Below are positions 42,624-51,370 of a DNA stretch of 64,000 nt, in pieces. Below the pieces are notes generated by a model, which saw only the letters and a list, made by a program, of their open reading frames with translations, was not told the DNA's origin and did not search any database. Position numbers and translations under genes: made by a program. The stretch comes from Natronococcus sp. AD-5 (GTDB taxonomy: Archaea; Halobacteriota; Halobacteria; Halobacteriales; Natrialbaceae): the NCBI RefSeq assembly GCF_030734285.1, contig NZ_CP132294.1, forward strand, positions 4,030,001-4,094,000. The letters run 5' to 3'. The first letter of the stretch is position 1. Every line of letters begins with the position of its first letter.

Positions 42624-43871
42624 TCACTCCCAGGGGGTCGACCGCTCCTGGAGTTCGCCGGTCAGCGACGTCTCCATCGCCTCCGGGACGTGCTCGGCGT
42701 TTTCGAGCGCCCACATCAGCTTGACCTTCGCCGTCCCCGGCAGGGTGTCGCCGGCCTCGACGACGCCCGCCTCGAGCAGGTCGCGACCCGTGTCGTAGAC
42801 TCGATCGCAGACCCGACCCTCGAGACACTGGCTGGTCATGACGACCGTCGTCCCGTCATCGATTAGGTCTTCGATCCGCGGGATGAGGTCGGTGTGGACG
42901 TGTCCGAGTCCGGTGCCCTCGAGGACGAGCCCCTCGCTCCCCTCGGCGACGTCGAGGAAGGCGGGGTTCATCCCGGGCGTGAACTTCAGCAGTTCGACGT
43001 CCTCCTCGAGGCCGGCCTCGAGGGCGAGGTCGGTTTCGCCCCGCCGCTGGTAGTCGCGTCGGAATTCGACGTTCTCGGTCTCGTAGTCGACCTCGCCGAG
43101 CGGTTCGGCGCCGATCGTCTCGAAGGCGTCGCGCCGGGAGGTGTGGTTCTTGCGGACGCGAGTGCCCCGGTGGAGCGCGCAGGCGTCGTCGCTCTCGGAG
43201 GCGTGCATACAGACCAGCACCTCCGCGCAGTCGCTCTTGGCGGCCTCGACGGCGCAGACGGCGTTCATCACGTTGTCCGACGACGGCCGGTCGGCCGAGC
43301 GCTGGCTGCCCGTAAAGACGATCGGAACGGGCGTCTCGAGCATGAACGCGAGCGCAGACGCGGAGTACTGCATCGTGTCGGTGCCGTGCATGACGACGAC
43401 GCCGTCGGCGCCGTTTTCGATCTCGTCGCGGACGGCCTCGGCGAGGTCCCGCCAGATCGGCGGTTCCATGTTCTCGGAGAGAATGTTGGCGACGACCCGC
43501 CCGCGGTAGTTCGCGCGGCCGGCGAGGTCCGGAACCGCGCGGAGGACGTCCTCGGCGTCAAACTGGGCCGTGACGGCGCCGGTACGGTAGTCGACCGTCG
43601 AGGCGATAGTGCCGCCGGTCGAGATCAGCGAAATCGTCGGCAGGTCCTCGTCGAACTCGACCTCGGAGTCGCCGTCGTCGTCGGTTCCCGACCCGTCGAT
43701 CTCGTAGACGTCCTCGGCGAGGACCTCGACGTCGGCGGCGTCGCGGTCGATACCGACGTTGTAGCCGCCCTCGAGTTTCACCACGAGCTGGTCGTCCGTG
43801 CTGGAGGGGAGCAACACACCCTCGTAGGTGCGGTCCGCGCGATCGACGCGAACGCGGTCGCCTGGATTCAT
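42624..43871 (-). CDS. gatD: Glu-tRNA(Gln) amidotransferase subunit GatD
   Basis: Asparaginase-type subunit of the archaeal GatDE enzyme, which makes Gln-tRNA(Gln) from Glu-tRNA(Gln). The 415-residue protein has an N-terminal SH3-like domain (MNPGDRVRVDRADRTYEGVLL), an acidic linker, and the asparaginase core with STGGTIAS (nucleophile Thr at 88) and MHGTDTMQYSASAL. The Gly-rich NPAFLDVAEGSEGLVLEGTG continues the fold. gatE is not in the window. The next gene downstream is an acetyltransferase, 5 bases away. Confidence 0.97.
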   Translation of the reverse strand: MNPGDRVRVDRADRTYEGVLLPSSTDDQLVVKLEGGYNVGIDRDAADVEVLAEDVYEIDGSGTDDDGDSEVEFDEDLPTISLISTGGTIASTVDYRTGAVTAQFDAEDVLRAVPDLAGRANYRGRVVANILSENMEPPIWRDLAEAVRDEIENGADGVVVMHGTDTMQYSASALAFMLETPVPIVFTGSQRSADRPSSDNVMNAVCAVEAAKSDCAEVLVCMHASESDDACALHRGTRVRKNHTSRRDAFETIGAEPLGEVDYETENVEFRRDYQRRGETDLALEAGLEEDVELLKFTPGMNPAFLDVAEGSEGLVLEGTGLGHVHTDLIPRIEDLIDDGTTVVMTSQCLEGRVCDRVYDTGRDLLEAGVVEAGDTLPGTAKVKLMWALENAEHVPEAMETSLTGELQERSTPWE

Positions 43872-43928
43872 ACCCCTTCGTTGCGCGGCGGCGGACTTGA
43901 AGGCACGCTTTCGCCCCGAGCCCGCGGG

Positions 43929-44126
43929 CTACGTGAGCAGCCCGACGGCGACGAGCCCGAGCCCCGTCAACAGGAGCACGCCGGCGATGACCGCCGTCAA
44001 GAGCCGGACGGTACTCAACGCGTCGCGGGTGAGATCGAGCCGCGGGTACAGGTGTCGACCGACGTAAAGCAGCCCTCCCCCGAGAGCGATCGCCATCACC
44101 CCGAAGATGATCAACTCGGTGCTCAC
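43929..44126 (-). CDS. Small two-helix membrane protein
   Basis: A 65-residue protein starting at GTG, MSTELIIFGVMAIALGGG, with two membrane helices separated by a basic loop (YVGRHLYPRLDLTRD). The C-terminus is hydrophobic. No family is recognised, but the arrangement is common for haloarchaeal small membrane proteins. It is divergent from the gene at 44211. Confidence 0.6.
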   Translation of the reverse strand: MSTELIIFGVMAIALGGGLLYVGRHLYPRLDLTRDALSTVRLLTAVIAGVLLLTGLGLVAVGLLT

Positions 44127-44210
44127 TGCGTACCGATACGACGGCGGGCGTAAAAAGAGCGACCGTCGGTGGAGGAAACACACTTGGTCTCGGCGCACCT
44201 GTCGAAACGT

Positions 44211-44795
44211 ATGGGAAACCGTTCGGACGAGGTCACCGAAACGAGCGAGCGGTCCCCGAACTCGACCGACGACCTGCTTTCGGAGACGGAGCAGCTGCTT
44301 TCGGGATCCGATCCCCGAACCGGTGAGCCGTCCGCCCGATCGGCGACGGAGCGCGAGCCGGAATCGACCGACCCGGAGTCGTCGACCTCGAGGTCGTCTC
44401 GCCTCCCGTCGCTTTCGTCGGTTCTCTCGCTGCCGTCCATCCCCTCGCCGTACCGATACTTCTCGCCGAAGGCGTTTCTCGCGCTCGTGCTCGTCGTCGG
44501 TGCCGGGCTGCTCGCCGGCGGGATGGCGATCCCGTTCGCCGGCCGCATCGGCGGAATGTTCGCCGTCGCGTTCGCCGCCGGCCTGCTCGCGTCGAAACGG
44601 CGGTACCTCGAGATGACCGCGGCCGGCGCCTCGGTCGGCGGAATCGCCGCGCTGGCCAATTACGCGGTTCTGGCGGTCGCCGGCCCCTGGCAGGCCGTCA
44701 CCGCCGTCGGCGTCAGCGCCGGTCTGATCGCCTGCGTCGGCGGCTACTACTTCGGTCGCGACCTCCGGGACGGACTGGTCCGCGATATCGAGTGA
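44211..44795 (+). CDS. Membrane protein with long Ser/Thr/Glu-rich N-terminal tail
   Basis: A 194-residue protein. Residues 1-85 are polar and rich in Ser, Glu, Thr and Pro (LSETEQLLSGSDPRTGEPS), probably disordered. Four helices follow (about 88-108, 112-128, 136-155, 163-180) with Gly/Ala-rich packing (AGRIGGMFAVAFAAGLLAS). The family is not recognised. It starts after a TAAAAAG AT-rich patch in a divergent region. Confidence 0.7.
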   Translation: MGNRSDEVTETSERSPNSTDDLLSETEQLLSGSDPRTGEPSARSATEREPESTDPESSTSRSSRLPSLSSVLSLPSIPSPYRYFSPKAFLALVLVVGAGLLAGGMAIPFAGRIGGMFAVAFAAGLLASKRRYLEMTAAGASVGGIAALANYAVLAVAGPWQAVTAVGVSAGLIACVGGYYFGRDLRDGLVRDIE

Positions 44796-44852
44796 TACGG
44801 CCTCACGTGCCGATTTACGGGGTTTCGACGGCTTCCGCCCGGCAGTACGGGG

Positions 44853-45515
44853 CTACGGCTCGTTCGAAACCAGCTCCCAGCCGCGCTCGGTCCGCCGGAC
44901 CATCCCTTCGTCGGCCAGCAACTCGAGTAGCTCGGCGACGACCTCGCGAGGTGCCTCGACGTCGCTGCTGAGTTCGGCGACCGACTTCGGCTCCGTCCGA
45001 ACGCTCGCGAGCACGTCGGCGTAGATCCGGCTCTCGGGGCCGGCGCCGACGGTCTCGGAAATCCGGTCGAGGACGTCGCAGACGTGTCGCTGGACCCACC
45101 GCTGGGCGAGCGACAGCTCGTTTTCGAGCTGTTCTAGCTTCTCGAGCGTGGCGAGTAACTCGTCGAGTTCGTCGGTGTCGTCCCAGGAAACGTCGAGTTC
45201 GAGGTAGCGACAGGTGGTGATGTCGAAGCTGCTGTTGGCCGGATAGGCGCTCTTGCTCGCGTAGCCGTACGGCGAGAGGCTCACCTCGAGTCGGAGGTTC
45301 CGAGCGATGTGAAAGTACTTCCGCCGCTGGTCGTCGACCCGGCTCTCGATCAGTCCCGCCTCCTCGAGTTTGCGGAGGTGTTCGATGACCGCCTTGGGGC
45401 TCACGCCGAGGTACTCCGAGATCTCGGTTACGTAGCAGGGCTTGCGCGCGAGCAGCCGAAGGATTCGTCTCCGGTTTTCGTTCCCGAGAAGATCCAACAG
45501 GGCGGCGGAGTCCAT
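44853..45515 (-). CDS. ArsR-type transcriptional regulator with extended C-terminal domain
   Basis: A 220-residue DNA-binding protein. The N-terminal winged helix (LLGNENRRRILRLLARKPCYVTEISEYLGVSPKAVIEHLRKLEEAGLIESRVDDQRRKYF) is followed by a middle domain with a probable coiled coil (DELDELLATLEKLEQLENELSLAQRW) and a second winged helix (PKSVAELSSDVEAPREVVAELLELLADEGMV). The middle part may bind a ligand. It is transcribed toward a membrane-protein gene on the other strand. Confidence 0.9.
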   Translation of the reverse strand: MDSAALLDLLGNENRRRILRLLARKPCYVTEISEYLGVSPKAVIEHLRKLEEAGLIESRVDDQRRKYFHIARNLRLEVSLSPYGYASKSAYPANSSFDITTCRYLELDVSWDDTDELDELLATLEKLEQLENELSLAQRWVQRHVCDVLDRISETVGAGPESRIYADVLASVRTEPKSVAELSSDVEAPREVVAELLELLADEGMVRRTERGWELVSNEP

Positions 45516-45607
45516 CGTGTGATCGTTGGAAGCCGTCGCTGAAAAGCGTGTCTTCTCACTGGAGCAAAACGCAGCGACCCGGCCCGGATCCTCGGTCGAA
45601 TGGTTCG

Positions 45608-46432
45608 TTACTCGTCGTCATCGTCCGCGTCGCCATCGTCGGGGCCGTCCTCGGCGGACCCCGACTCGTCACCCTCGCGGGTCGGCATTTCGGTGCCTCC
45701 GCCGGACGTGTTGTTCCCCTCGTTCACCGATTCGTTTCCGCCATCGTCCTCGTCGGATGCGGTGCGTTCGCTATCGTTTTCGGGTTCTCCAGGGGCGGTT
45801 CGTTCGCTGTCTTCCCCGTCGTCGTCTTCCCCGTCGTCGCTTCCGGATAGTTGATCGCTAAACGGCCCGTCGTCGAGGTATTTGTCGAATCCGACCAGCT
45901 TCTTCGCGATGTCCGCGATCTGGTCGCCGCTGAGTTCGGCGGCGCTCTCCCGGATGGACTCGAGTCGGTCGAGGCCGACGTTGGTATCGACCGCGAACGG
46001 CCTGGTTCGGTCGATCGACCGCTCGAGCGCGGTGATCTCGACGGTCAGACGGGTCATTCGCGCCTGGTACTGCGGCTCCGAGAGTTCGTCTTCCCGCTCG
46101 CGAAGTTCGTCGCGTTCGTTTTCGAGCGACTCGAGCTTTGCCGCCAGTCCGTCGGCCCGGTCGTCGACGAGGGCTTTCTGGGTTTCGTTATCGGCGTTCT
46201 CGTACTCCGCTTCGAACATCTCGTATTCGATGGTGTTCGACGTGTCCGCCGTGCTCGATTGCATGAACGTGGAGACGCTCTGTCCCGGCTCCATTTCGTC
46301 CTCTTCGTCCGACTGTCCGGTAGTGCCGTCGACGCCCATCGCGCTCGTGAAGGTGCCACTCGCGACGGGCGCCACCGTCAGACCGACGAGAGCGACAACC
46401 ACGAGGAGCACGACCGGCCGAGTAGCTGTCAT
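45608..46432 (-). CDS. Secreted DUF7096-like protein with coiled coil and acidic C-terminus
   Basis: A 274-residue exported protein. The signal peptide is about residues 1-26 (MTATRPVVLLVVVALVGLTVAPVASG). A helical middle (about 70-160) has heptad-like repeats (LESLENERDELREREDELSEPQYQARMTRL), and the final 80 residues are almost all Asp, Glu, Ser, Gly and Asn. The pattern fits haloarchaeal DUF7096-like proteins. ATG 46432 is preferred over a TTG at 46444. The 400 bases upstream hold no convincing gene. Confidence 0.72.
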   Translation of the reverse strand: MTATRPVVLLVVVALVGLTVAPVASGTFTSAMGVDGTTGQSDEEDEMEPGQSVSTFMQSSTADTSNTIEYEMFEAEYENADNETQKALVDDRADGLAAKLESLENERDELREREDELSEPQYQARMTRLTVEITALERSIDRTRPFAVDTNVGLDRLESIRESAAELSGDQIADIAKKLVGFDKYLDDGPFSDQLSGSDDGEDDDGEDSERTAPGEPENDSERTASDEDDGGNESVNEGNNTSGGGTEMPTREGDESGSAEDGPDDGDADDDDE

Positions 46433-46444
46433 TACCGCCTTCAA

Positions 46445-46845
46445 CCGACGAATATCCTAAAAAGTCAGACCTTCGTTCGGATCGTTCAATCGATCCCCCT
46501 CGTGGCCTGAGAATCGTCCGGAGTGTTTAAGCTGCCCTCAAATTCCGCTATGGGGTACTTGTAGGCACCGACGTCGGTTCCACTCGGGGATCGATCTCGT
46601 CCGATAACTCCGACTGTTTCGCGCCGTTTAAACCGTTCATCAGCACCTTCAGCGACTGACTACCGCTCTTCTGGCCCGGGTTTCGAGACCGTCCTCGAGG
46701 CCGCGCTGAACTGTTGTGCTCGTGCGATGGTCGGTTCGGGAGCGATCGTCGATCGAAACGATCGTGAAACGACGGCACTGATAGCACGTCGGTTTAAACC
46801 TCTCGCCGAACAGTTATGTTGCTCCGAGACGTGGTATAGATTGTC
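46445..46845. other. Intergenic stretch with two GTTTAAACC palindromes, no supported gene
   Basis: This 401-base region between the secreted protein and the DUF5802 gene has lower G+C and no convincing gene. It holds CGTTTAAACCG near 46625-46635 and the perfect palindrome GGTTTAAACC at 46791-46800. A weak minus-strand frame (46548-46787) is basic and unlike its neighbours. A promoter-like TTATG lies about 30 bases before ATG 46846. Confidence 0.4.
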
Positions 46846-47232
46846 ATGTTCGAGGTGTTTTCGCGGAGCTACTACCTCGGCCGACTCTACGTGACCCCGA
46901 CCGACGGGGATCGCGCACTCATGCACGACGAGCAACACGAGCGCATCAACGAGGAGGTGTACACGACCGGCGAGGGCATAGAGCGACTCGACGCCCCGCT
47001 GGTGATGAAACTCGAATCCCAGCACTTCCCGGTTCACGGCGACGAGACCGTCCCGACGAACACGCTCGCCCTCCCGCAGTCGATGCTCGAGAACACGGAC
47101 GTTCGGAACCCGCCCTCTCTTCGCGAGGTGTTGCTCGCGCGCCGGGAGCGCGCCGAACAGTTACTCGCGTTCGCCGGCGGCTGGGAGGTTCCCGGCCCCG
47201 ATCTCGACGGCCATCCCGGCGCCGGAACCTAG
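46846..47232 (+). CDS. DUF5802 family protein
   Basis: A 128-residue soluble haloarchaeal protein. SYYLGRLYVTPTDGDRA, then GEGIERLDAPLVMKLESQHFPVHGDE, and the C-terminal VRNPPSLREVLLARRERAEQLL match DUF5802. The function is unknown. It is 17 bases before the release-factor-like gene and probably shares a transcript with it. Confidence 0.9.
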   Translation: MFEVFSRSYYLGRLYVTPTDGDRALMHDEQHERINEEVYTTGEGIERLDAPLVMKLESQHFPVHGDETVPTNTLALPQSMLENTDVRNPPSLREVLLARRERAEQLLAFAGGWEVPGPDLDGHPGAGT

Positions 47233-47249
47233 AAGTAGTCCCGCTTCCC

Positions 47250-48173
47250 GTGTTCGGTCAGATGCTCGACGAGTTGCTCGGCCGCGCCTCCCTGAAGGAG
47301 CGCATCGACGACCTCGAGGAGGAAAACGAGCGGCTGCGAGCGCGCTACGAGGCCGAATCCGAGCGCCGGGCCGACGCGGTCACGGCCAGACAGGACGCCG
47401 AAGAGACGCAGAATCGGCTCGAAGACCGCATCGCCCAGCTCGAGGGCGAACTCGAGCGCCGCGACGGCGACGAGAGCGGTCCCAGCGTTCGCCGCCGCGC
47501 GAAGCTGCGCGGTGCGCGCCTCGCCGAGGTCCTCGACCGGTTGCAGTCGATTCGAACCGGCCCGGAGGGCGCGCTAACCGCCTGTCTCGACGACGAGGTT
47601 CCCGAGACGGTCCGAGACGACCTCGAAGACGTGCTGGGCGACCGATTCGCCCTGCTCGACGACGTCGCACCCTGCGTCTGCTGCGCGGACGACGCCGGGC
47701 TCGTCTCGGTCGCGCTCGAGTCGCCCGTTCGGCCCGCGCTCGAGCCGACCTGGGACGATCGGTTCGGGCTCGAGCGCGAGTGGTTCCTGCCGACCGGCCG
47801 GTACGCGCTCGCGCTCGTCCGCGCCGATCTGTTCGCCCTCGGGACCTACGAGGACGACGAGCGCGTCTCCTACCGCGGCTTCGAGAGCGACGTGAAGGGG
47901 AACCACTCGAAAGGCGGCTTCTCGCAGGCCCGCTTCGAGCGCATCCGCGACGACCAGATCGACGACCACCTCGAGCGCTGTCGCGAGGCCCTCGACGAAC
48001 GCGACGCCGACCGCCTCTACGTGGTCGGTCAGCGCGGCGTCATCGACGCGCTCGTCGAGGACGGATCCCTCGAGCCCGAGGCGACCGCCGCCGTCGACGC
48101 GACCGGGGACCCGAAACCGGCGCTCGAGGACGCTCACCGCTCGTTCTGGACGACGACGCTGACGGTGATCTGA
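47250..48173 (+). CDS. Vms1/Ankzf1-type peptidyl-tRNA hydrolase (release-factor-like)
   Basis: A 307-residue protein. A coiled coil (about residues 10-85: ERIDDLEEENERLRARYEAESERR) precedes an eRF1-related domain with SYRGFESDVKGNHSKGGFSQARFERIRDDQ; the KGGFSQ loop replaces the GGQ of release factors and fits the Vms1/VLRF1 class that frees nascent chains from stalled ribosomes. The DADRLYVVGQRG strand follows. GTG 47250 is used; ATG 47262 is possible. It probably acts in ribosome quality control. Confidence 0.82.
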   Translation: MFGQMLDELLGRASLKERIDDLEEENERLRARYEAESERRADAVTARQDAEETQNRLEDRIAQLEGELERRDGDESGPSVRRRAKLRGARLAEVLDRLQSIRTGPEGALTACLDDEVPETVRDDLEDVLGDRFALLDDVAPCVCCADDAGLVSVALESPVRPALEPTWDDRFGLEREWFLPTGRYALALVRADLFALGTYEDDERVSYRGFESDVKGNHSKGGFSQARFERIRDDQIDDHLERCREALDERDADRLYVVGQRGVIDALVEDGSLEPEATAAVDATGDPKPALEDAHRSFWTTTLTVI

Positions 48174-48248
48174 ACCGCGGCCGCGTCATCGGCCGCCCGG
48201 TCGAGCCGTATCAGGGGATTCATTAGCGAGCCATTCGTGATTCAGATA

Positions 48249-48965
48249 ATGAGTATCCCGTCGTTCGTCATCGGCATCGCCGGCGGCACGGGAGCCGGAA
48301 AGACGACGGTCTCGCGCACCGTCGCCGAGACGGTCGGCGAGGCCGTCACGCGGATCCCGCTCGACAACTACTACGAGGACCTCTCTCACCTCGACTACGA
48401 GGAACGGGCCGAGGCCAACTACGACCACCCCTCGGCCTTCGAGTGGGAACTGCTCCGCGAGCAACTCGACGCGCTCCTCATGGGCCAACCGATCGAGATG
48501 CCCCGGTACGACTTCGAGATCCACAACCGGAAGGACGAGCGCGTCACGGTCGAGCCGACGGACGTGATCGTCCTCGAGGGGATCTTCTCGCTGTTCGACG
48601 AGCAGATCCTCGAGATGCTCGACCTCAAGGTGTACGTGATGACCGACGCCGACGTGCGCATTCTTCGGCGGATCGAGCGCGACGTCGTCGACCGCGGTCG
48701 CGACCTCGAGGGGGTCATCGACCAGTACCTCGAGACGGTCAAACCGATGCACGAGCAGTTCGTCGCGCCGACGAAGAAGAACGCGGACGTGATCATCCCC
48801 GAGGGTGCAAACCGGATGGCGGTCGATCTGCTGGTCGAGAAGGTCGAGGCGGAGCTCGTTCCCGGAGACGCGGATGGCGACGCCGAGCGCGCGTTTCCGC
48901 TCGACGTCGGCGAGGACCGACCGACGCGCGTCGAACTCGAGTCCGCGAACCGATCCGACGACTGA
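48249..48965 (+). CDS. udk: Uridine kinase
   Basis: Phosphorylates uridine and cytidine in pyrimidine salvage. The 238-residue protein has the P-loop GIAGGTGAGKTTVSRT near residues 8-23, YDHPSAFEWELL, PRYDFEIHNRKDE (nucleoside pocket) and VIVLEGIFSLFDEQI (Walker B). The acidic C-terminal tail after residue 200 (GDADGDAERAF) is halophilic. It is transcribed 75 bases after the release-factor-like gene. Confidence 0.95.
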   Translation: MSIPSFVIGIAGGTGAGKTTVSRTVAETVGEAVTRIPLDNYYEDLSHLDYEERAEANYDHPSAFEWELLREQLDALLMGQPIEMPRYDFEIHNRKDERVTVEPTDVIVLEGIFSLFDEQILEMLDLKVYVMTDADVRILRRIERDVVDRGRDLEGVIDQYLETVKPMHEQFVAPTKKNADVIIPEGANRMAVDLLVEKVEAELVPGDADGDAERAFPLDVGEDRPTRVELESANRSDD

Positions 48966-49071
48966 CGGTCGACCGCCGGTTCCGACGGTCGTCCGATTGC
49001 TGCTGTCACCGGCCTGTAACTCCGTCGCCGAGATGTCTAGCGTTAAGTAGCCGCTCGCCCGATGGCCCGGT

Positions 49072-50091
49072 ATGCAGATCGCGATTCTCGCCCACGAGAA
49101 GTTTCCGGGCCGGGCCAAGACGGCCCTGGGAGTGCTGCGGTACGGCGACTACGACGTCGAAGCGGTCCTCGACCGCGACAGCGCCGGCAGCCGGGTCTCC
49201 GAGTTCGTCCCCGACGTCCAGGACGCGCCGATCGTCGACGGCATGGCCGACGTCGAGGCCGACGTCGACGCCCTGCTGATCGGGATCGCACCTATCGGCG
49301 GCGGCTTCGACGAGAGCTGGCGCGACGACGTGCGAACGGCCCTCGAGAACGGCTGCGACGTCATCTCGGGACTCCACTACTTCCTGGCCGAGGACGAGGA
49401 GTTCGCCGAGTTGGCCGCCGAGAACGACTGCGAACTCTGGGACGTTCGCAAGCCGCCCGAGGATCTGACGGTGAGCCAGGGCATCGCCGGCGAGGTCGAC
49501 GCCGAGATCGTACTCACCGTCGGCACCGACTGCTCGGTCGGCAAGATGACCGTCTCGATGGAACTGGCCCGCGCCGCTCAGGAGGCCGGCTACGACGCCG
49601 CCGTCGTTCCGACGGGACAGACCGGCATCATGATCGAGGGCTGGGGCAATCCGATCGACCGCGTCGTCTCCGACTTCACCGCGGGCGCGGTCGAGGAGAT
49701 GATCGTAGAGAAGGGCGACGAGCACGACTACCTCTTCGTCGAGGGCCAGGGCAGCATCGTTCACCCGGCCTACTCGGCGGTCACCTGCGGCATCCTCCAC
49801 GGATCGATGGCCGACCAGCTGATCCTCTGTCACGAAGCGGGCAAGAAGGCGATCCACGAGTACGAATCGTTCGAACTGCCGTCGATCCAGCACTACGTCG
49901 ACCTCTACGAGGACCTCGCCGAGCCGGTCTCGGACGCCACCGTCACCGCCGGGGCGCTCAACACGTCCGGCCTCGAGGACGACGAGGAGGCGCGTCGGGC
50001 GGTCGAGGAGTACGCCGACTCGCTCGACGCGCCGGCGGCGGACGTCATCCGCTTCGGAACCGACGAACTGCTGGAGGAACTGCTCGAATGA
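49072..50091 (+). CDS. dgcN: DUF1611 family protein, DgcN-like D-glutamate N-acetyltransferase
   Basis: A 339-residue protein with an N-terminal Rossmann-like region (AILAHEKFPGRAKTALGVLRYG) and a P-loop-type C-terminal half (TVGTDCSVGKMTVSMELARAA, then VPTGQTGIMIEGWG and VEGQGSIVHPAYS). DUF1611 proteins named DgcN make N-acetyl-D-glutamate in marine bacteria. The adjacent epimerase overlaps its stop by ATGA, as in that pathway. The haloarchaeal substrate has not been shown and could be a related N-acyl amino acid. Confidence 0.8.
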   Translation: MQIAILAHEKFPGRAKTALGVLRYGDYDVEAVLDRDSAGSRVSEFVPDVQDAPIVDGMADVEADVDALLIGIAPIGGGFDESWRDDVRTALENGCDVISGLHYFLAEDEEFAELAAENDCELWDVRKPPEDLTVSQGIAGEVDAEIVLTVGTDCSVGKMTVSMELARAAQEAGYDAAVVPTGQTGIMIEGWGNPIDRVVSDFTAGAVEEMIVEKGDEHDYLFVEGQGSIVHPAYSAVTCGILHGSMADQLILCHEAGKKAIHEYESFELPSIQHYVDLYEDLAEPVSDATVTAGALNTSGLEDDEEARRAVEEYADSLDAPAADVIRFGTDELLEELLE

Positions 50092-51128
50092 CGCTCGAAA
50101 CCGAGTTCGAACGGCGAACGCTCCCGCTCGAGTTCCCGTTCGGGATCTCCCGGGGGACGTCGACCGAGGCCGAGGTCGTCTTCGTCACGATCGAGGACGC
50201 CGAGGGCGCCGTCGGCGTCGGCGGCGCCGGGCCGTCCGCCCACTACGGCGAGACGCCCGAAACCGTCGCGGCCGTCCTCCCCGACCTGCTCGCGGTCGTC
50301 GAGGAGGTCGGCGACCCGTTCCAGCTCGAGCGGATCGAACGCCGGATGCGCGAGACGGTTCGACGGAACCCGGCGGCCCGCTGCGCCGTCAGCATCGCCG
50401 TCCACGACCTCGTCGCGAAGCGACTCGACGAGCCGCTGTACCGCTACTGGGGGCTCGACCCCGCCGAGACGATCGAGACCTCGTACACCATCGGCCTCGA
50501 CGACGTCGAGACGATGCGCGAGAAGACCGAAACCGCGCTGGAGCGCGGGTACGGCACGCTGAAGGTCAAGCTCGGCACGGATCGCGACGTCGAGATCGTC
50601 CGGACGATCCGGTCGGTCGCGCCCGACGTCCGCTTGTTCGTCGACGCGAACGAGGCCTGGACGCCCCGCGAGGCCGTCGAGAAAATCGACCGCCTCGCCG
50701 AGTTCGACCTCGAATTCGTCGAACAGCCCGTCTCCGCGGAGGATCCGGAGGGGCTGCGGTTCGTCTACGAGCGCTCGCCGCTGCCGATCGCCGCCGACGA
50801 GTCCTGCATCACGCTCGAGGATATTCCGCGGATCGCCGACCGGTGCGACATCGCGAACCTGAAGCTGATGAAGTGCGGCGGCCTCCGGGAGGCAAAACGG
50901 ATGATTCACGCGGCTCGCGCCCACGGCCTCGAGGTGATGTGCGGCTGCATGAACGAGTCCAACGCCTCGATCGCGGCGGCCTGTCACCTCGCGCCGCTGA
51001 TCGACTACGCCGATCTCGACGGCTCCTTGCTGCTCGACGAGGACCCCTACGCCGGCGTGCCGATGCCGGACGGCGAGATCGATCTCGCGGGGCTCGAGCG
51101 GACGGGCACCGGCGCGGCGCTCGAGTAA
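50088..51128 (+). CDS. dgcA: Dipeptide epimerase-like enolase-superfamily enzyme (DgcA-like)
   Basis: A 346-residue member of the mandelate racemase/muconate-lactonising branch. The barrel has LKVKLGTDRDVEIV with the catalytic Lys-x-Lys, RLFVDANEAW (metal Asp), EFVEQPV (metal Glu), ADESCITLED (metal Asp) and NLKLMKCGGLREA with the second catalytic Lys. It epimerises Ala-Glu-type dipeptides or N-acetylglutamate. It starts at ATG 50088 within the dgcN stop codon (ATGA), so the two are translationally coupled. Confidence 0.88.
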   Translation: MTLETEFERRTLPLEFPFGISRGTSTEAEVVFVTIEDAEGAVGVGGAGPSAHYGETPETVAAVLPDLLAVVEEVGDPFQLERIERRMRETVRRNPAARCAVSIAVHDLVAKRLDEPLYRYWGLDPAETIETSYTIGLDDVETMREKTETALERGYGTLKVKLGTDRDVEIVRTIRSVAPDVRLFVDANEAWTPREAVEKIDRLAEFDLEFVEQPVSAEDPEGLRFVYERSPLPIAADESCITLEDIPRIADRCDIANLKLMKCGGLREAKRMIHAARAHGLEVMCGCMNESNASIAAACHLAPLIDYADLDGSLLLDEDPYAGVPMPDGEIDLAGLERTGTGAALE

Positions 51129-51231
51129 CTCGAGCCGCGCGCTTCGATCCGACGGTGCGCGAGAACGCCCGGCCGGCCGGTGTCCCGAGGCGACGGTTCG
51201 ACCGAGCACGGACCACTGCGAGGGGGCGAGT

Positions 51232-51370
51232 ATGGAGGGTTGCGCGGACGATCACCCCGTCACGGGCGCGCTCCGGGAGGACGTTCGGGAGACGCTCGAG
51301 AGTCGGTACCCTGACGCAGGCACGCTGGTCGAGGCGGGGTTCGAGCCGTACTTCGACACCCTCACCGGGT
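51232..51370 (+). pseudogene. Possible truncated gene remnant
   Basis: ATG 51232 opens a frame whose first 46 residues look like real acidic haloarchaeal protein (MEGCADDHPVTGALREDVRE, then EAGFEPYFDTLTG). Beyond this the frame runs antisense to the kinase gene and becomes Arg/Pro-rich noise up to a stop at 51630. It is preceded by GAGGGGGCGAG. It may be a gene truncated when the kinase gene was placed beside it. No family is recognised. Confidence 0.3.

Noticed and set aside
46548-46787. A 79-codon minus-strand frame in the gap before the DUF5802 gene
   Set aside because: Basic composition, no recognised motif and no ribosome binding site or TATA box at the right distance.
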